Positions 1 to 4,722 of a stretch of 5,631 bases of DNA are shown here, one piece after another. Location of the stretch: NCBI GenBank assembly GCA_002508635.1, contig DACO01000095.1, forward strand, positions 17,051 through 22,681, written 5' to 3'. Both the position numbers and the translations under genes were made by a program. The notes beneath the pieces are model-generated. The model searched no databases. It was not told the DNA's origin and saw only the letters and a list, made by a program, of their open reading frames with translations. Origin of the DNA: Methanolobus sp. UBA118. GTDB lineage: Archaea > Halobacteriota > Methanosarcinia > Methanosarcinales > Methanosarcinaceae. The number at the start of each line of letters is the position of its first letter. Position 1 is the stretch's first letter.

Positions 1-36
1 GTTGAAGATATAAAGGAAAAACTTGATGAGATCTAG
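1..36 (+). CDS. 3' end of an upstream gene (partial)
   Basis: The first reading frame is open from the window edge to a TAG at 34-36 and encodes VEDIKEKLDEI. The other two forward frames hit stops within about 12 bases. The residues are charged and helix-like, as at the end of a coiled coil or small alpha-helical protein, but eleven residues are too few to assign a family. The call rests only on the open frame and on the roughly 48-bp gap before the next gene. Confidence 0.45.
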   Translation, partial: VEDIKEKLDEI

Positions 37-54
37 TTCTTTGTTCCATCAAGT
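21..54 (+). repeat. 8-bp inverted repeat across the stop codon of the upstream gene
   Basis: ACTTGATG (21-28) is perfectly complementary to CATCAAGT (47-54), with an 18-base loop that contains the TAG stop. T-rich sequence (CTATTTC) follows. It could be a 3'-end or terminator hairpin of the upstream transcript. No strong T-tract follows, so the function is uncertain. Confidence 0.3.
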
Positions 55-84
55 CTATTTCAAAAAACAGGTATATGATTCCCG

Positions 85-378
85 ATGACGATGACACTTC
101 AGGAAATTACAACTATTGGGGAAGCTATTTCGCATCCTGTAAGGTTAAAACTGTTGTACCTGCTCTCAGAGAGGGAAAGATACATCTACGAGCTTGCTAA
201 GGATCTGAAGCTTTCCCGACAGGTTGTACAATTGCATTTAAAACGACTTGAGAAAGCAGGATTTGTAGAAAGTGATCTGAGACTCGAAGAGGATGACAAC
301 AGGGCTAAGAAGTTCTTCAAACTAAAGGAGTTTGATGTAGCCATCGGAATGGATGATCTGTGCAAGATCTTCGAATGA
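85..378 (+). CDS. ArsR-like winged-helix transcriptional regulator
   Basis: A 97-residue protein that is almost entirely one winged helix-turn-helix domain. An N-terminal helix with the ArsR-like phrase AISHPVRLKLLYLL (residues 14-27) leads into a helix-turn-helix at about 33-56 (YELAKDLKLSRQVVQLHLKRLE). A charged beta-wing follows at about 60-80 (GFVES, then EEDDNRAKKFFKL). The short C-terminal helix, ending DDLCKIFE, may dimerise. No paired metal-binding cysteines are seen (only Cys93), so a metal-sensing ArsR role is not supported. It is probably a dimeric DNA-binding regulator of unknown effector. The start is either ATG 85 or ATG 91, giving MTMT or MT; neither has a clear ribosome site. 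CTATTT at 55-60 could be a TATA-like element for a near-leaderless mRNA. It converges with the methyltransferase gene, and T-rich sequence at 382-399 probably ends its transcript. Confidence 0.85.
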   Translation: MTMTLQEITTIGEAISHPVRLKLLYLLSERERYIYELAKDLKLSRQVVQLHLKRLEKAGFVESDLRLEEDDNRAKKFFKLKEFDVAIGMDDLCKIFE

Positions 379-398
379 TCGCTTTTTATCACACTTTT

Positions 399-998
399 CT
401 ATGGCTTTGACCTTATAAGCCTGAACACATCACCCAATGCGAGATTTCGTACTTCAGTAACATTAAGCCCGGCCTTTTTTACGTTTTCAACTGTTCTGCG
501 ATTAATATTGACTCCTGTAAGACCTTTTGTAACAGGGTTGAAAATATCCTCGACAAGTGATATCAATCGGTTGTCACTTCTCATATGTTCGATATTCATC
601 ACTTCACCATCTGGTCTGCATACACGCCGCATCTCCTCCAGTGACCTGACCGGGTCCGGGATTGAGCAAAGCACGAAAGTCGTTATCACATGATCGAAGC
701 TATCATCTTTAAAAGCCAGGTTCTCAGCGTCCATAATAAAAAGAGAAATGTTGTGCCTGCCTTCAAGCCTTTTCTTTGCATGTGACAGCATTTTCTCACT
801 GATATCTATTGCAATTACCTCACAATCATCAGGATAGTATTGCAGGTTCTTCCCGGTTCCCACGCCGATCTCAAGCACCCTCCCGGACAATCCCGATAGA
901 AATTCCTGTCTCCATTCTGCGTAGCGGAGATGTTCCGCGGGAATCTCCATCATATCATAGACATAAGAAAAGCGGTTATACTTTGAGATGATCGACAT
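399..998 (-). CDS. Class I SAM-dependent methyltransferase (UbiE/METTL7-like)
   Basis: A soluble 199-residue Rossmann-fold methyltransferase. Motif I is VLEIGVGTGKN (residues 41-51), which binds S-adenosylmethionine. The acidic ribose-binding residue at the end of strand 2 is D65 in VIAIDIS. MDAENLAF (89-96) and FDHVITTFVLCSIPDP (101-116) are motifs II/III, and RPDGEVMNIEH (128-138) is the post-motif strand. The C-terminal part, RSDNRLISLVEDIFNP then TGVNINRRT, matches the UbiE/phosphatidylethanolamine N-methyltransferase/METTL7-like branch, where substrates are lipids, quinones or small thiols. The actual substrate cannot be read from the sequence. The ATG is at 996-998 on the reverse strand, and no Shine-Dalgarno site precedes it. 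A CTTAAAC element about 25-30 bases upstream would fit a leaderless mRNA. The gene is divergent from the iron permease and shares its 175-bp upstream region. Confidence 0.88.
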   Translation of the reverse strand: MSIISKYNRFSYVYDMMEIPAEHLRYAEWRQEFLSGLSGRVLEIGVGTGKNLQYYPDDCEVIAIDISEKMLSHAKKRLEGRHNISLFIMDAENLAFKDDSFDHVITTFVLCSIPDPVRSLEEMRRVCRPDGEVMNIEHMRSDNRLISLVEDIFNPVTKGLTGVNINRRTVENVKKAGLNVTEVRNLALGDVFRLIRSKP

Positions 999-1082
999 GT
1001 ATTATTCTATGATTATGTTTGTTTAAGCAATTCACGGTCCTTTAATGGATTTAAGCTGTTGGAATCAGGAAATACGGAATTC

Positions 1083-1097
1083 ATTTTGCGGCAAAAT
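1083..1097. promoter_or_regulatory. 15-bp perfect palindrome in the divergent intergenic region
   Basis: ATTTTGC-G-GCAAAAT is a perfect dyad with a single central base. It lies about 85 bases upstream of the methyltransferase start and about 20 bases upstream of the first GGT/AACC site of the iron permease. It looks like a dimeric repressor or activator site. The protein that binds it is unknown, and it is unrelated in sequence to the GGT/AACC sites. Confidence 0.4.
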
Positions 1098-1101
1098 ATG
1101 A

Positions 1102-1151
1102 TAGGTATACTAACCAATATATAATAAAGCTATCAATTATAGGTTAACCTA
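1102..1151 (+). promoter_or_regulatory. Iron permease promoter: TATA box between two TAGGT/TAACC sites
   Basis: A TATA box (TATATAATA, 1118-1126) has TAGGT-ATAC-TAACC (1102-1115) just upstream and the perfect dyad TAGGTTAACCTA (1140-1151) just downstream. Transcription would start about 25 bases past the TATA centre, near 1147, inside the second site. The GGTTA/TAACC half-sites resemble those of DtxR/IdeR/MntR-type metal regulators (consensus built on AGGTTAG...CTAACCT), though the spacing differs. Bound protein at these places would block TBP/TFB or RNA polymerase. The positions are read directly; regulation by iron is inferred from the downstream gene. Confidence 0.5.
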
Positions 1152-1156
1152 ATTAT

Positions 1157-1165
1157 AAAAGGAGA
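1157..1165 (+). promoter_or_regulatory. Ribosome binding site that supports the GTG start
   Basis: AAAAGGAGA, with GGAG at 1161-1164, lies 9 bases before the GTG at 1174. No in-frame ATG lies between it and the REGLE motif region other than codon 6. This makes GTG 1174 the probable start of the iron permease. Confidence 0.6.
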
Positions 1166-1173
1166 TATAATAA

Positions 1174-1983
1174 GTGTTAGCCAGCTTTATGATTACTTTC
1201 AGAGAGGGACTTGAAGCATTCCTCATAGTAGGTATTATTCTTGCCTATCTTGCTCAAACAAGAAGATTCGAGATGAAAAAACACGTATTTGCAGGTACCG
1301 GACTCGCCCTTGTAGCCAGTCTTATAGCAGCTGTTATTTTCAACATACTTGCAATCGAATTCGAAGGTCCGAGAGAAGAAATATTCGAAGGGTTTGTCAT
1401 GTTGTTTGCCGCAGCGATCCTGACTTCCATGATAATCTGGATGACACGTGAAAGCTCGAACATCTCATCGAACATACGACAAAAAGTAGATACTAACAAA
1501 GCCTACGGACTTTTTGCACTTGCTTTCCTTTCGGTCTTCAGGGAAGGTATAGAGACAATACTTTTCCTTGGTGCCGCGGCAATGAAGACGGATGCCAATA
1601 ATATTCTGTACGGTGGTCTGGCCGGAATATTTGTCTCAATCGTTGTGGCATATGCGGTGTTCAAATATTCTTCACACACGGATATACATAATTTCTTCAA
1701 GATAACCAGTATATTCCTCATTGTCTTTGCCGCAGGACTAACCGCACATGGTGTGCATGAGCTTCAGGAAGGAGGGGTTATCCCCACATTGAACGAGCAT
1801 GTATGGGATATAAATCACATACTCGACGAGAATGGAACCGCAGGTTCGCTAATGAAATCCCTGTTCGGTTACAATGGAAATCCTTCACTCCTTGAAGTGA
1901 TCTCTTATGCAGGTTATTATGTTGCTGTTTTCCTTGGGATGAGGATTCCACAAAAACAAAGAACATCAACTGCTATTGCCTGA
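1174..1983 (+). CDS. FTR1/EfeU-family iron permease
   Basis: A 269-residue integral membrane protein of the FTR1/EfeU (oxidase-dependent iron transporter) family, predicted to import iron across the cytoplasmic membrane. Two REXXE iron-binding motifs are clear: REGLE at residues 10-14 in the first helix and REGIE at 123-127 in the fourth. The conserved acidic stretch PREEIFEG (66-73) and HELQE (195-199) are also typical. About seven hydrophobic segments are visible, at roughly 1-24, 38-60, 75-90, 112-137, 145-165, 176-195 and 240-258. Length is normal for the family. No EfeO, EfeB, multicopper oxidase or ferredoxin-like partner lies next to it, so it is a stand-alone permease, as often seen in archaea. 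It starts with GTG behind a good GGAG site. Paired GGT/AACC sites around its TATA box suggest metal-dependent repression. Confidence 0.93.
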   Translation: MLASFMITFREGLEAFLIVGIILAYLAQTRRFEMKKHVFAGTGLALVASLIAAVIFNILAIEFEGPREEIFEGFVMLFAAAILTSMIIWMTRESSNISSNIRQKVDTNKAYGLFALAFLSVFREGIETILFLGAAAMKTDANNILYGGLAGIFVSIVVAYAVFKYSSHTDIHNFFKITSIFLIVFAAGLTAHGVHELQEGGVIPTLNEHVWDINHILDENGTAGSLMKSLFGYNGNPSLLEVISYAGYYVAVFLGMRIPQKQRTSTAIA

Positions 1984-1987
1984 TTAT

Positions 1988-2020
1988 AGTGGGATATCCC
2001 ACTTTCTATTTTTTTTCTTT
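1988..2020 (+). terminator. Hairpin and T-tract after the iron permease
   Basis: AGTGGGAT/ATCCCACT (1988-2003) is a perfect 16-bp palindrome starting 4 bases after the TGA. It is followed by TTCTATTTTTTTTCTTT. The T-tract alone would suffice for archaeal termination; the dyad may stabilise the 3' end. A perfect palindrome has no loop, so a real RNA hairpin would open 3-4 central bases. Confidence 0.6.
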
Positions 2021-2123
2021 ACTTTGTTTACTTTCCGGGCAAACAAAAGGCTGCCAAACAAAATGTTCCTGTTTTTGAAAAATAACTTAAACCATCAGGA
2101 AAGTCATTTGTTTAAGGTTTAAA

Positions 2124-2132
2124 GGAAGTGAT
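2124..2132 (+). promoter_or_regulatory. Strong Shine-Dalgarno site for the CoA-binding protein
   Basis: GGAAGTGAT matches eight of nine bases of GGAGGTGAT, the complement of the archaeal 16S rRNA 3' end. It lies 8 bases before ATG 2141. It argues against the out-of-frame ATG at 2131, which overlaps it. A TATA-like AATAACTTAAA at 2081-2091 would give a leader of about 30 bases. Confidence 0.65.
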
Positions 2133-2140
2133 GTTAACGT

Positions 2141-2569
2141 ATGGTAACAAAACAGGAAGAATTCTGGAAAAGGGATAACTTTGCGGTTATCACTGATGGC
2201 ACAAAGCCGGCACTTAAATGGGCCATTGACGAGCTCAAAAAAAGAGGGAAGAACGTATATGTGGTGGACCTCTCGGAAAAGCCGGCATCTGATTCACTTA
2301 CCAGTATCTCAGATTTACCCGACGACGTCGAAAATGTAATCATAGGAATAACTACAACCGAGCCCGCCAGGATCATAGAGGAACTTGCAGCAAAGGGCAT
2401 AACTGATTTCTGGGTGCACTGGAAAACCGATACATGTGATGTGGAGCACCTGACCTATGATCCCGAACTGGATATAATAACAGGAAGATGTCCCATGATG
2501 TATCTCGGGAAATCCATGAGTATACATGGTTTCCACAGGATCATTGCCCGCTCCCTTGGAAAATATTGA
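2141..2569 (+). CDS. CoA-binding-fold protein (YccU/COG1832-like)
   Basis: A soluble 142-residue protein with the Rossmann-like layout of the CoA_binding_2 family. It has a first strand FAVITDG (14-20) and helix KPALKWAIDELKKRG (22-36), then NVYVVDLSEK (38-47), VENVIIGITTTEPARIIEELAAKGI (63-87), DFWVHW (89-94), and a C-terminal GRCPMMYL (115-122). The last matches the DRC/GRCPM phrase at the end of family members, after which SIHGFHRIIARSLGKY is typical of the archaeal branch. Members bind CoA or acyl-CoA in vitro, but their cellular role is poorly known. The nucleotide loop here lacks the usual GAS...G pattern (TDGTKPALKW instead), so ligand binding may differ. It has a strong ribosome site and an apparent promoter of its own, and no operon partner is close. 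Confidence 0.72.
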   Translation: MVTKQEEFWKRDNFAVITDGTKPALKWAIDELKKRGKNVYVVDLSEKPASDSLTSISDLPDDVENVIIGITTTEPARIIEELAAKGITDFWVHWKTDTCDVEHLTYDPELDIITGRCPMMYLGKSMSIHGFHRIIARSLGKY

Positions 2570-2617
2570 CGGAAAACGTATCAGAGCATAATTCTAACAG
2601 AACTTAAACAGGGTGGA

Positions 2618-2643
2618 TTTCAGCTAACTGAAAAACTATAATA
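2618..2643 (+). promoter_or_regulatory. Putative promoter of the membrane hydrolase gene, with an adjacent dyad
   Basis: TTTCAG (2618-2623) and CTGAAA (2628-2633) form a 6-bp inverted repeat with a CTAA loop. It directly abuts a TATA-like CTATAATA (2636-2643). Transcription would begin near 2665, giving a leader of only about 10 bases. The dyad sits where the BRE and TFB contacts fall, so it could be an operator. It could also be a weak 3' hairpin of the preceding gene, but no T-tract follows it. Confidence 0.3.
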
Positions 2644-2674
2644 CCGAACATGCCTAAACTTAATTGGTGAGTGG

Positions 2675-3760
2675 ATGGTCAATACCCTATCCCATTTAGG
2701 CATCGGGCTCCTTATAGCTACAGTGGCGGGACTGAGCGGCAGGCAAAGAAAAATTGTAGCTTTTCTGGCAATAATGCCTGACCTTGACTTTTTTTCTGAT
2801 GCCCTGATAACATTTATGGGAGGAAGCTTCAGTCACCAGACCTATGTAAATCTGTATTATGTTTTTGGCCACAGGGAATTTTTTCACTCTCCCATGTTCA
2901 TTCTCAGCATCACAGCGCTATTATGGATCTACAGTAAGGATCGAAGGTTCACTGCTGCAGGGTTTGCCGCAATTTTCAGCCATTTTTATCTGGATTATGC
3001 CACTACATGGAAAATGAGACCGCTATTCCCTTTTTCAGATGAGTCCAGCATCATGGGTGCCTTCGATTCATTTGATCCCATTGTAATGATAGTCTCCCTA
3101 ATACCCATATACTTCCTGATAGCAGAAGAGCTCAAAAAGAGGAAAGTCATCGGAAATGTACCGGGAATCAGTCTTGATTCAAACCACTACAGGCGATTGA
3201 GAACCGACCGCATACTTCTCACGATATTGATATTATGGTGTGTCATCACCCCTGCATCGAAGGCTTTACTTGTGAACCATGTTTCTGAAATCGAAGGTTA
3301 TGATATAAGCTACCAGAATTCCTACCCAACTTACTTTGGAAGTTTTCTTTCTGCTTATCCTTACAACGAAACCCATTACAAGATAATGGAGATCAATTAC
3401 TGGAACGGAGTGGAGAGAAGCATGTTCACGCCCATTATATCAGAGGATAGTGCGGATGAAAACCTGGAATACATGGTACTGGCAACCCGACTCTATGATT
3501 CCGCCCCTTTTCAGGAGATAGACTATACGGTTTACAGCATCACCAATAACGAAGAAACAGTAACTGTCACCCTGCGGGATGCCAGAAATCCCTTTGCCAT
3601 CTTCTGGACATATTTCCGGACAGAGTACATCTTCGAGTTTGACAGGGATACTAAAGATTATACCGCCTATGTAGAAAGAGAAACAGTGTACCGGCAGGAG
3701 GCTCCCGAAAACTGGTTCTGGATACCATTTTATTCAATGTACATGGCATTCTTCTTTTGA
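2675..3760 (+). CDS. Membrane-bound metal-dependent hydrolase (YbcI/YdjM, DUF457) with C-terminal extension
   Basis: A 361-residue polytopic membrane protein. The N-terminal ~150 residues carry the family signature: H7 in LSHLGIG, PDLDFF (35-40), HREFFHSP (66-73), SHFYLDYATTW (102-112) and RPLFPFSD (115-122). The His and Asp residues are the presumed metal ligands. Hydrophobic segments lie at about 8-20, 72-86, 94-107, 133-150 and 179-200. The YbcI/YdjM family is linked to the phospholipase C/P1 nuclease fold, but the substrate is unknown. Residues ~200-345 form an unusual, mostly polar extension rich in Tyr, Glu and Asp, probably a beta-rich extracytoplasmic domain. The protein ends with an aromatic hydrophobic tail (NWFWIPFYSMYMAFFF). 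ATG 2675 is preceded closely by GGTGAGTGG, a short-spaced ribosome site, and H7 fits a start here. Confidence 0.82.
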   Translation: MVNTLSHLGIGLLIATVAGLSGRQRKIVAFLAIMPDLDFFSDALITFMGGSFSHQTYVNLYYVFGHREFFHSPMFILSITALLWIYSKDRRFTAAGFAAIFSHFYLDYATTWKMRPLFPFSDESSIMGAFDSFDPIVMIVSLIPIYFLIAEELKKRKVIGNVPGISLDSNHYRRLRTDRILLTILILWCVITPASKALLVNHVSEIEGYDISYQNSYPTYFGSFLSAYPYNETHYKIMEINYWNGVERSMFTPIISEDSADENLEYMVLATRLYDSAPFQEIDYTVYSITNNEETVTVTLRDARNPFAIFWTYFRTEYIFEFDRDTKDYTAYVERETVYRQEAPENWFWIPFYSMYMAFFF

Positions 3761-3769
3761 CTACATAGT

Positions 3770-3830
3770 ATGAACAAACATGAACATCTTTAAGAAAAAT
3801 TACACAGACGGTTTATATATGTGTTCATGT
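3770..3830 (+). promoter_or_regulatory. Promoter of the 3838 gene with ATGAACA repeats around the TATA box
   Basis: The TATA box TTTATATAT is at 3812-3820. ATGAACA occurs directly at 3770-3776 and 3780-3786, exactly 10 bp apart, so on the same helix face. An inverted copy TGTTCAT lies at 3822-3828 just after the TATA box. The last two copies extend to a perfect 9-bp inverted repeat, ACATGAACA (3778-3786) and TGTTCATGT (3822-3830). The arrangement suggests cooperative binding by a dimeric regulator on both sides of the TATA box. The regulator is unknown. Confidence 0.5.
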
Positions 3831-3837
3831 AATCTGG

Positions 3838-4215
3838 ATGTTAGAAGCAAACAAGGAGATATATGTTTTGAGGGAAAATATAATCGGCCTGGTTATGGAT
3901 GTAAAAGTCCATGAGTTCGTCAATAAAGACACATGGCATCTGCATCTGGCACTTCATGTAAATGACACTCTTGTGGGTGTATCATCTGCCAACCTTGGCA
4001 GCTCAAGATACGACTATGAGACTGTGGTTGCTGCATTGCAGAGTTTGAAAAATGATTATTATAACGCCATCGGATCCCCTATGAGATATTCAGAGGGGAA
4101 ACTGGTCTATCTTCCCGCCGATCAGGGTCAGGGAACACGCAGACCGGAGCTTACGGGCATAAAATACGAGAACAATGTCCATGCGAGCGACCCCACGGTG
4201 GCTTTATCACACTAA
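3838..4215 (+). CDS. Small conserved-looking hypothetical protein
   Basis: I do not recognise this 125-residue protein. It is soluble, with no signal peptide, membrane segment, cysteine or obvious catalytic motif. The middle, ENIIGLVMDVKVHEFVNKD (13-31) then WHLHLALHVNDTLVGVSS (33-50), looks like a run of beta strands. YETVVAALQSLKNDYYNAIG (60-79) should be a helix, and the C-terminal 40 residues look disordered (DQGQGTRRPELTG). The first ATG is 3838, but it lies only about 18 bases past the TATA box, so transcription may start after it. A TTG at 3868 in the same frame follows GGAG by 9 bases and would give a 115-residue protein. The stop codon TAA (4213-4215) overlaps the left arm of the 17-bp inverted repeat, so the original C-terminus might have been altered. 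Regular codon use and a strong promoter argue that it is a real gene. Confidence 0.7.
   Translation: MLEANKEIYVLRENIIGLVMDVKVHEFVNKDTWHLHLALHVNDTLVGVSSANLGSSRYDYETVVAALQSLKNDYYNAIGSPMRYSEGKLVYLPADQGQGTRRPELTGIKYENNVHASDPTVALSH
3854..3858 (+). promoter_or_regulatory. Shine-Dalgarno site inside the reading frame, favouring a TTG start at 3868
   Basis: AGGAG at 3854-3858 lies 9 bases before the in-frame TTG at 3868 and about 12 bases after the transcription start expected from the TATA box (~3842). The ATG at 3863 is out of frame and stops after two codons. No ribosome site precedes ATG 3838. The site supports, but does not prove, initiation at 3868. Confidence 0.4.
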
Positions 4216-4310
4216 TATAAATGTTGGCATCCAAGACTCCCCTCAGATAAATGTACACTCCTAAACCAAACAATCATATGTTTGCTTTCATGAATGCCAA
4301 CATTTATATT
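4214..4310. repeat. 97-bp element bounded by perfect 17-bp inverted repeats
   Basis: AATATAAATGTTGGCAT (4214-4230) and ATGCCAACATTTATATT (4294-4310) are perfect reverse complements, with 63 bases between them. Inside, CAAACA (4267-4272) and TGTTTG (4279-4284) form a smaller hairpin. ATAAATGT occurs a further time at 4247-4254. No reading frame longer than 9 codons is present. It has the shape of a MITE-like non-autonomous element or of a long structured 3' RNA. Target-site duplications cannot be defined, because the outer bases are AT-palindromic (TATA is present at both ends). The rest of the 188-bp gap (4311-4403) holds a T-tract and the promoter of the next gene. Confidence 0.7.
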
Positions 4311-4327
4311 TTCTTTCAATTTTTTTA
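4303..4327 (+). terminator. T-rich terminator after the 3838 gene
   Basis: TTTATATTTTCTTTCAATTTTTTT begins in the right arm of the inverted repeat and ends with a run of seven or more T. Archaeal RNA polymerase terminates at such tracts. With the long stem upstream, it would form the 3' end of the 3838 transcript. Confidence 0.45.
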
Positions 4328-4354
4328 GGTTCTATATTTTGATTTCAGGACAAG

Positions 4355-4389
4355 CTATTTAACAATGCATTCACACTATTATTAAATAG
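4355..4389 (+). promoter_or_regulatory. Putative promoter/operator dyad before the second winged-helix gene
   Basis: CTATTTAA (4355-4362) and TTAAATAG (4382-4389) are a perfect 8-bp inverted repeat with 19 bases between them. The left copy also reads as a TATA-like box, whose start site (~4384) would fall in the right copy. Because the downstream gene encodes a DNA-binding protein, autoregulation is plausible. Its AT-rich composition raises the chance of coincidence. Confidence 0.35.
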
Positions 4390-4403
4390 AGAGTAGTGGG
4401 AAC

Positions 4404-4703
4404 ATGCTGGAAGAAGACGATCTGGATCACATGATAATGGCAAAGCCATCCGAGCGTGAGCGCGTTAAAATGGAGCATGAGTTCATGCATAAAGCAGCCT
4501 CACATCCCGTCCGCAGACAGCTTATCAAAAAAATAGGTGCTTTCGGATCGACAAAGGATGAGATCCAGCAGGATACTGATATCGACGACAAGTTATTCAA
4601 ATACCATACTGAATACCTGATGAACGGTGATCTCCTGAACCTTGTGAACGGAAAATATTTCCTGACCGAGAAGGGGCTTGAACTTCTTTCTAACATAAAC
4701 TGA
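4404..4703 (+). CDS. Winged-helix DNA-binding protein
   Basis: A 99-residue winged-helix protein. After a charged N-terminal helix (about 1-25), the core begins with KAASHPVRRQLIKKIG (30-45). The helix-turn-helix follows at about 49-72 (TKDEIQQDTDIDDKLFKYHTEYLM), and a short wing runs NLVNGKYFLTEKGLELL (79-95). The layout is that of small methanogen winged-helix proteins with ArsR-like ancestry. The ASHPVR phrase is shared with the regulator at 85-378. No cysteine or effector domain is present. ATG 4404 has only a weak GTGGG ribosome site; ATG 4431 (residue 10, MIMAKPSERE) is an alternative. The molybdopterin lipoprotein gene starts 19 bases after its stop, so the two probably share a transcript, and this protein may control that gene. 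Confidence 0.78.
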   Translation: MLEEDDLDHMIMAKPSERERVKMEHEFMHKAASHPVRRQLIKKIGAFGSTKDEIQQDTDIDDKLFKYHTEYLMNGDLLNLVNGKYFLTEKGLELLSNIN

Positions 4704-4722
4704 CATTCATAAAAGTGTGGTC

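Noticed and set aside
508..991. Forward-strand frames opposite the methyltransferase (508-693 and 809-991)
   Set aside because: They are antisense to a clear SAM-methyltransferase and show no domain-like sequence or ribosome site.
1022..1056. TTTAAGC direct repeat (1022-1028 and 1050-1056)
   Set aside because: It is seven AT-rich bases 28 bp apart in an AT-rich spacer; chance is a sufficient explanation.
1254..1969. Reverse-strand frames across the iron permease
   Set aside because: They are antisense shadows of a well-defined FTR1 protein; the translations look compositionally random.
2131..2133. ATG upstream of the CoA-binding gene
   Set aside because: It overlaps the Shine-Dalgarno site, is out of frame and stops after 15 codons.
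2134..2887. Reverse-strand frames across the CoA-binding and hydrolase genes
   Set aside because: They are antisense to genes with recognisable motifs and have no promoter or ribosome site.
4221..4302. Tiny reading frames starting with ATG in both arms of the inverted repeat
   Set aside because: Each has only nine codons and exists because of the ATGTTGGCAT arm; there is no ribosome site.
4214..4310. CRISPR repeat or tRNA in the repeat region
   Set aside because: There is only one inverted pair and no regular direct repeat-spacer array, and no cloverleaf or T-loop (GGTTCAAATC-like) sequence.
4717..4722. GTG start for the molybdopterin lipoprotein
   Set aside because: ATG 4723 is six bases further on, and a GTG gives no better ribosome site; the lipoprotein signal is complete from the ATG.
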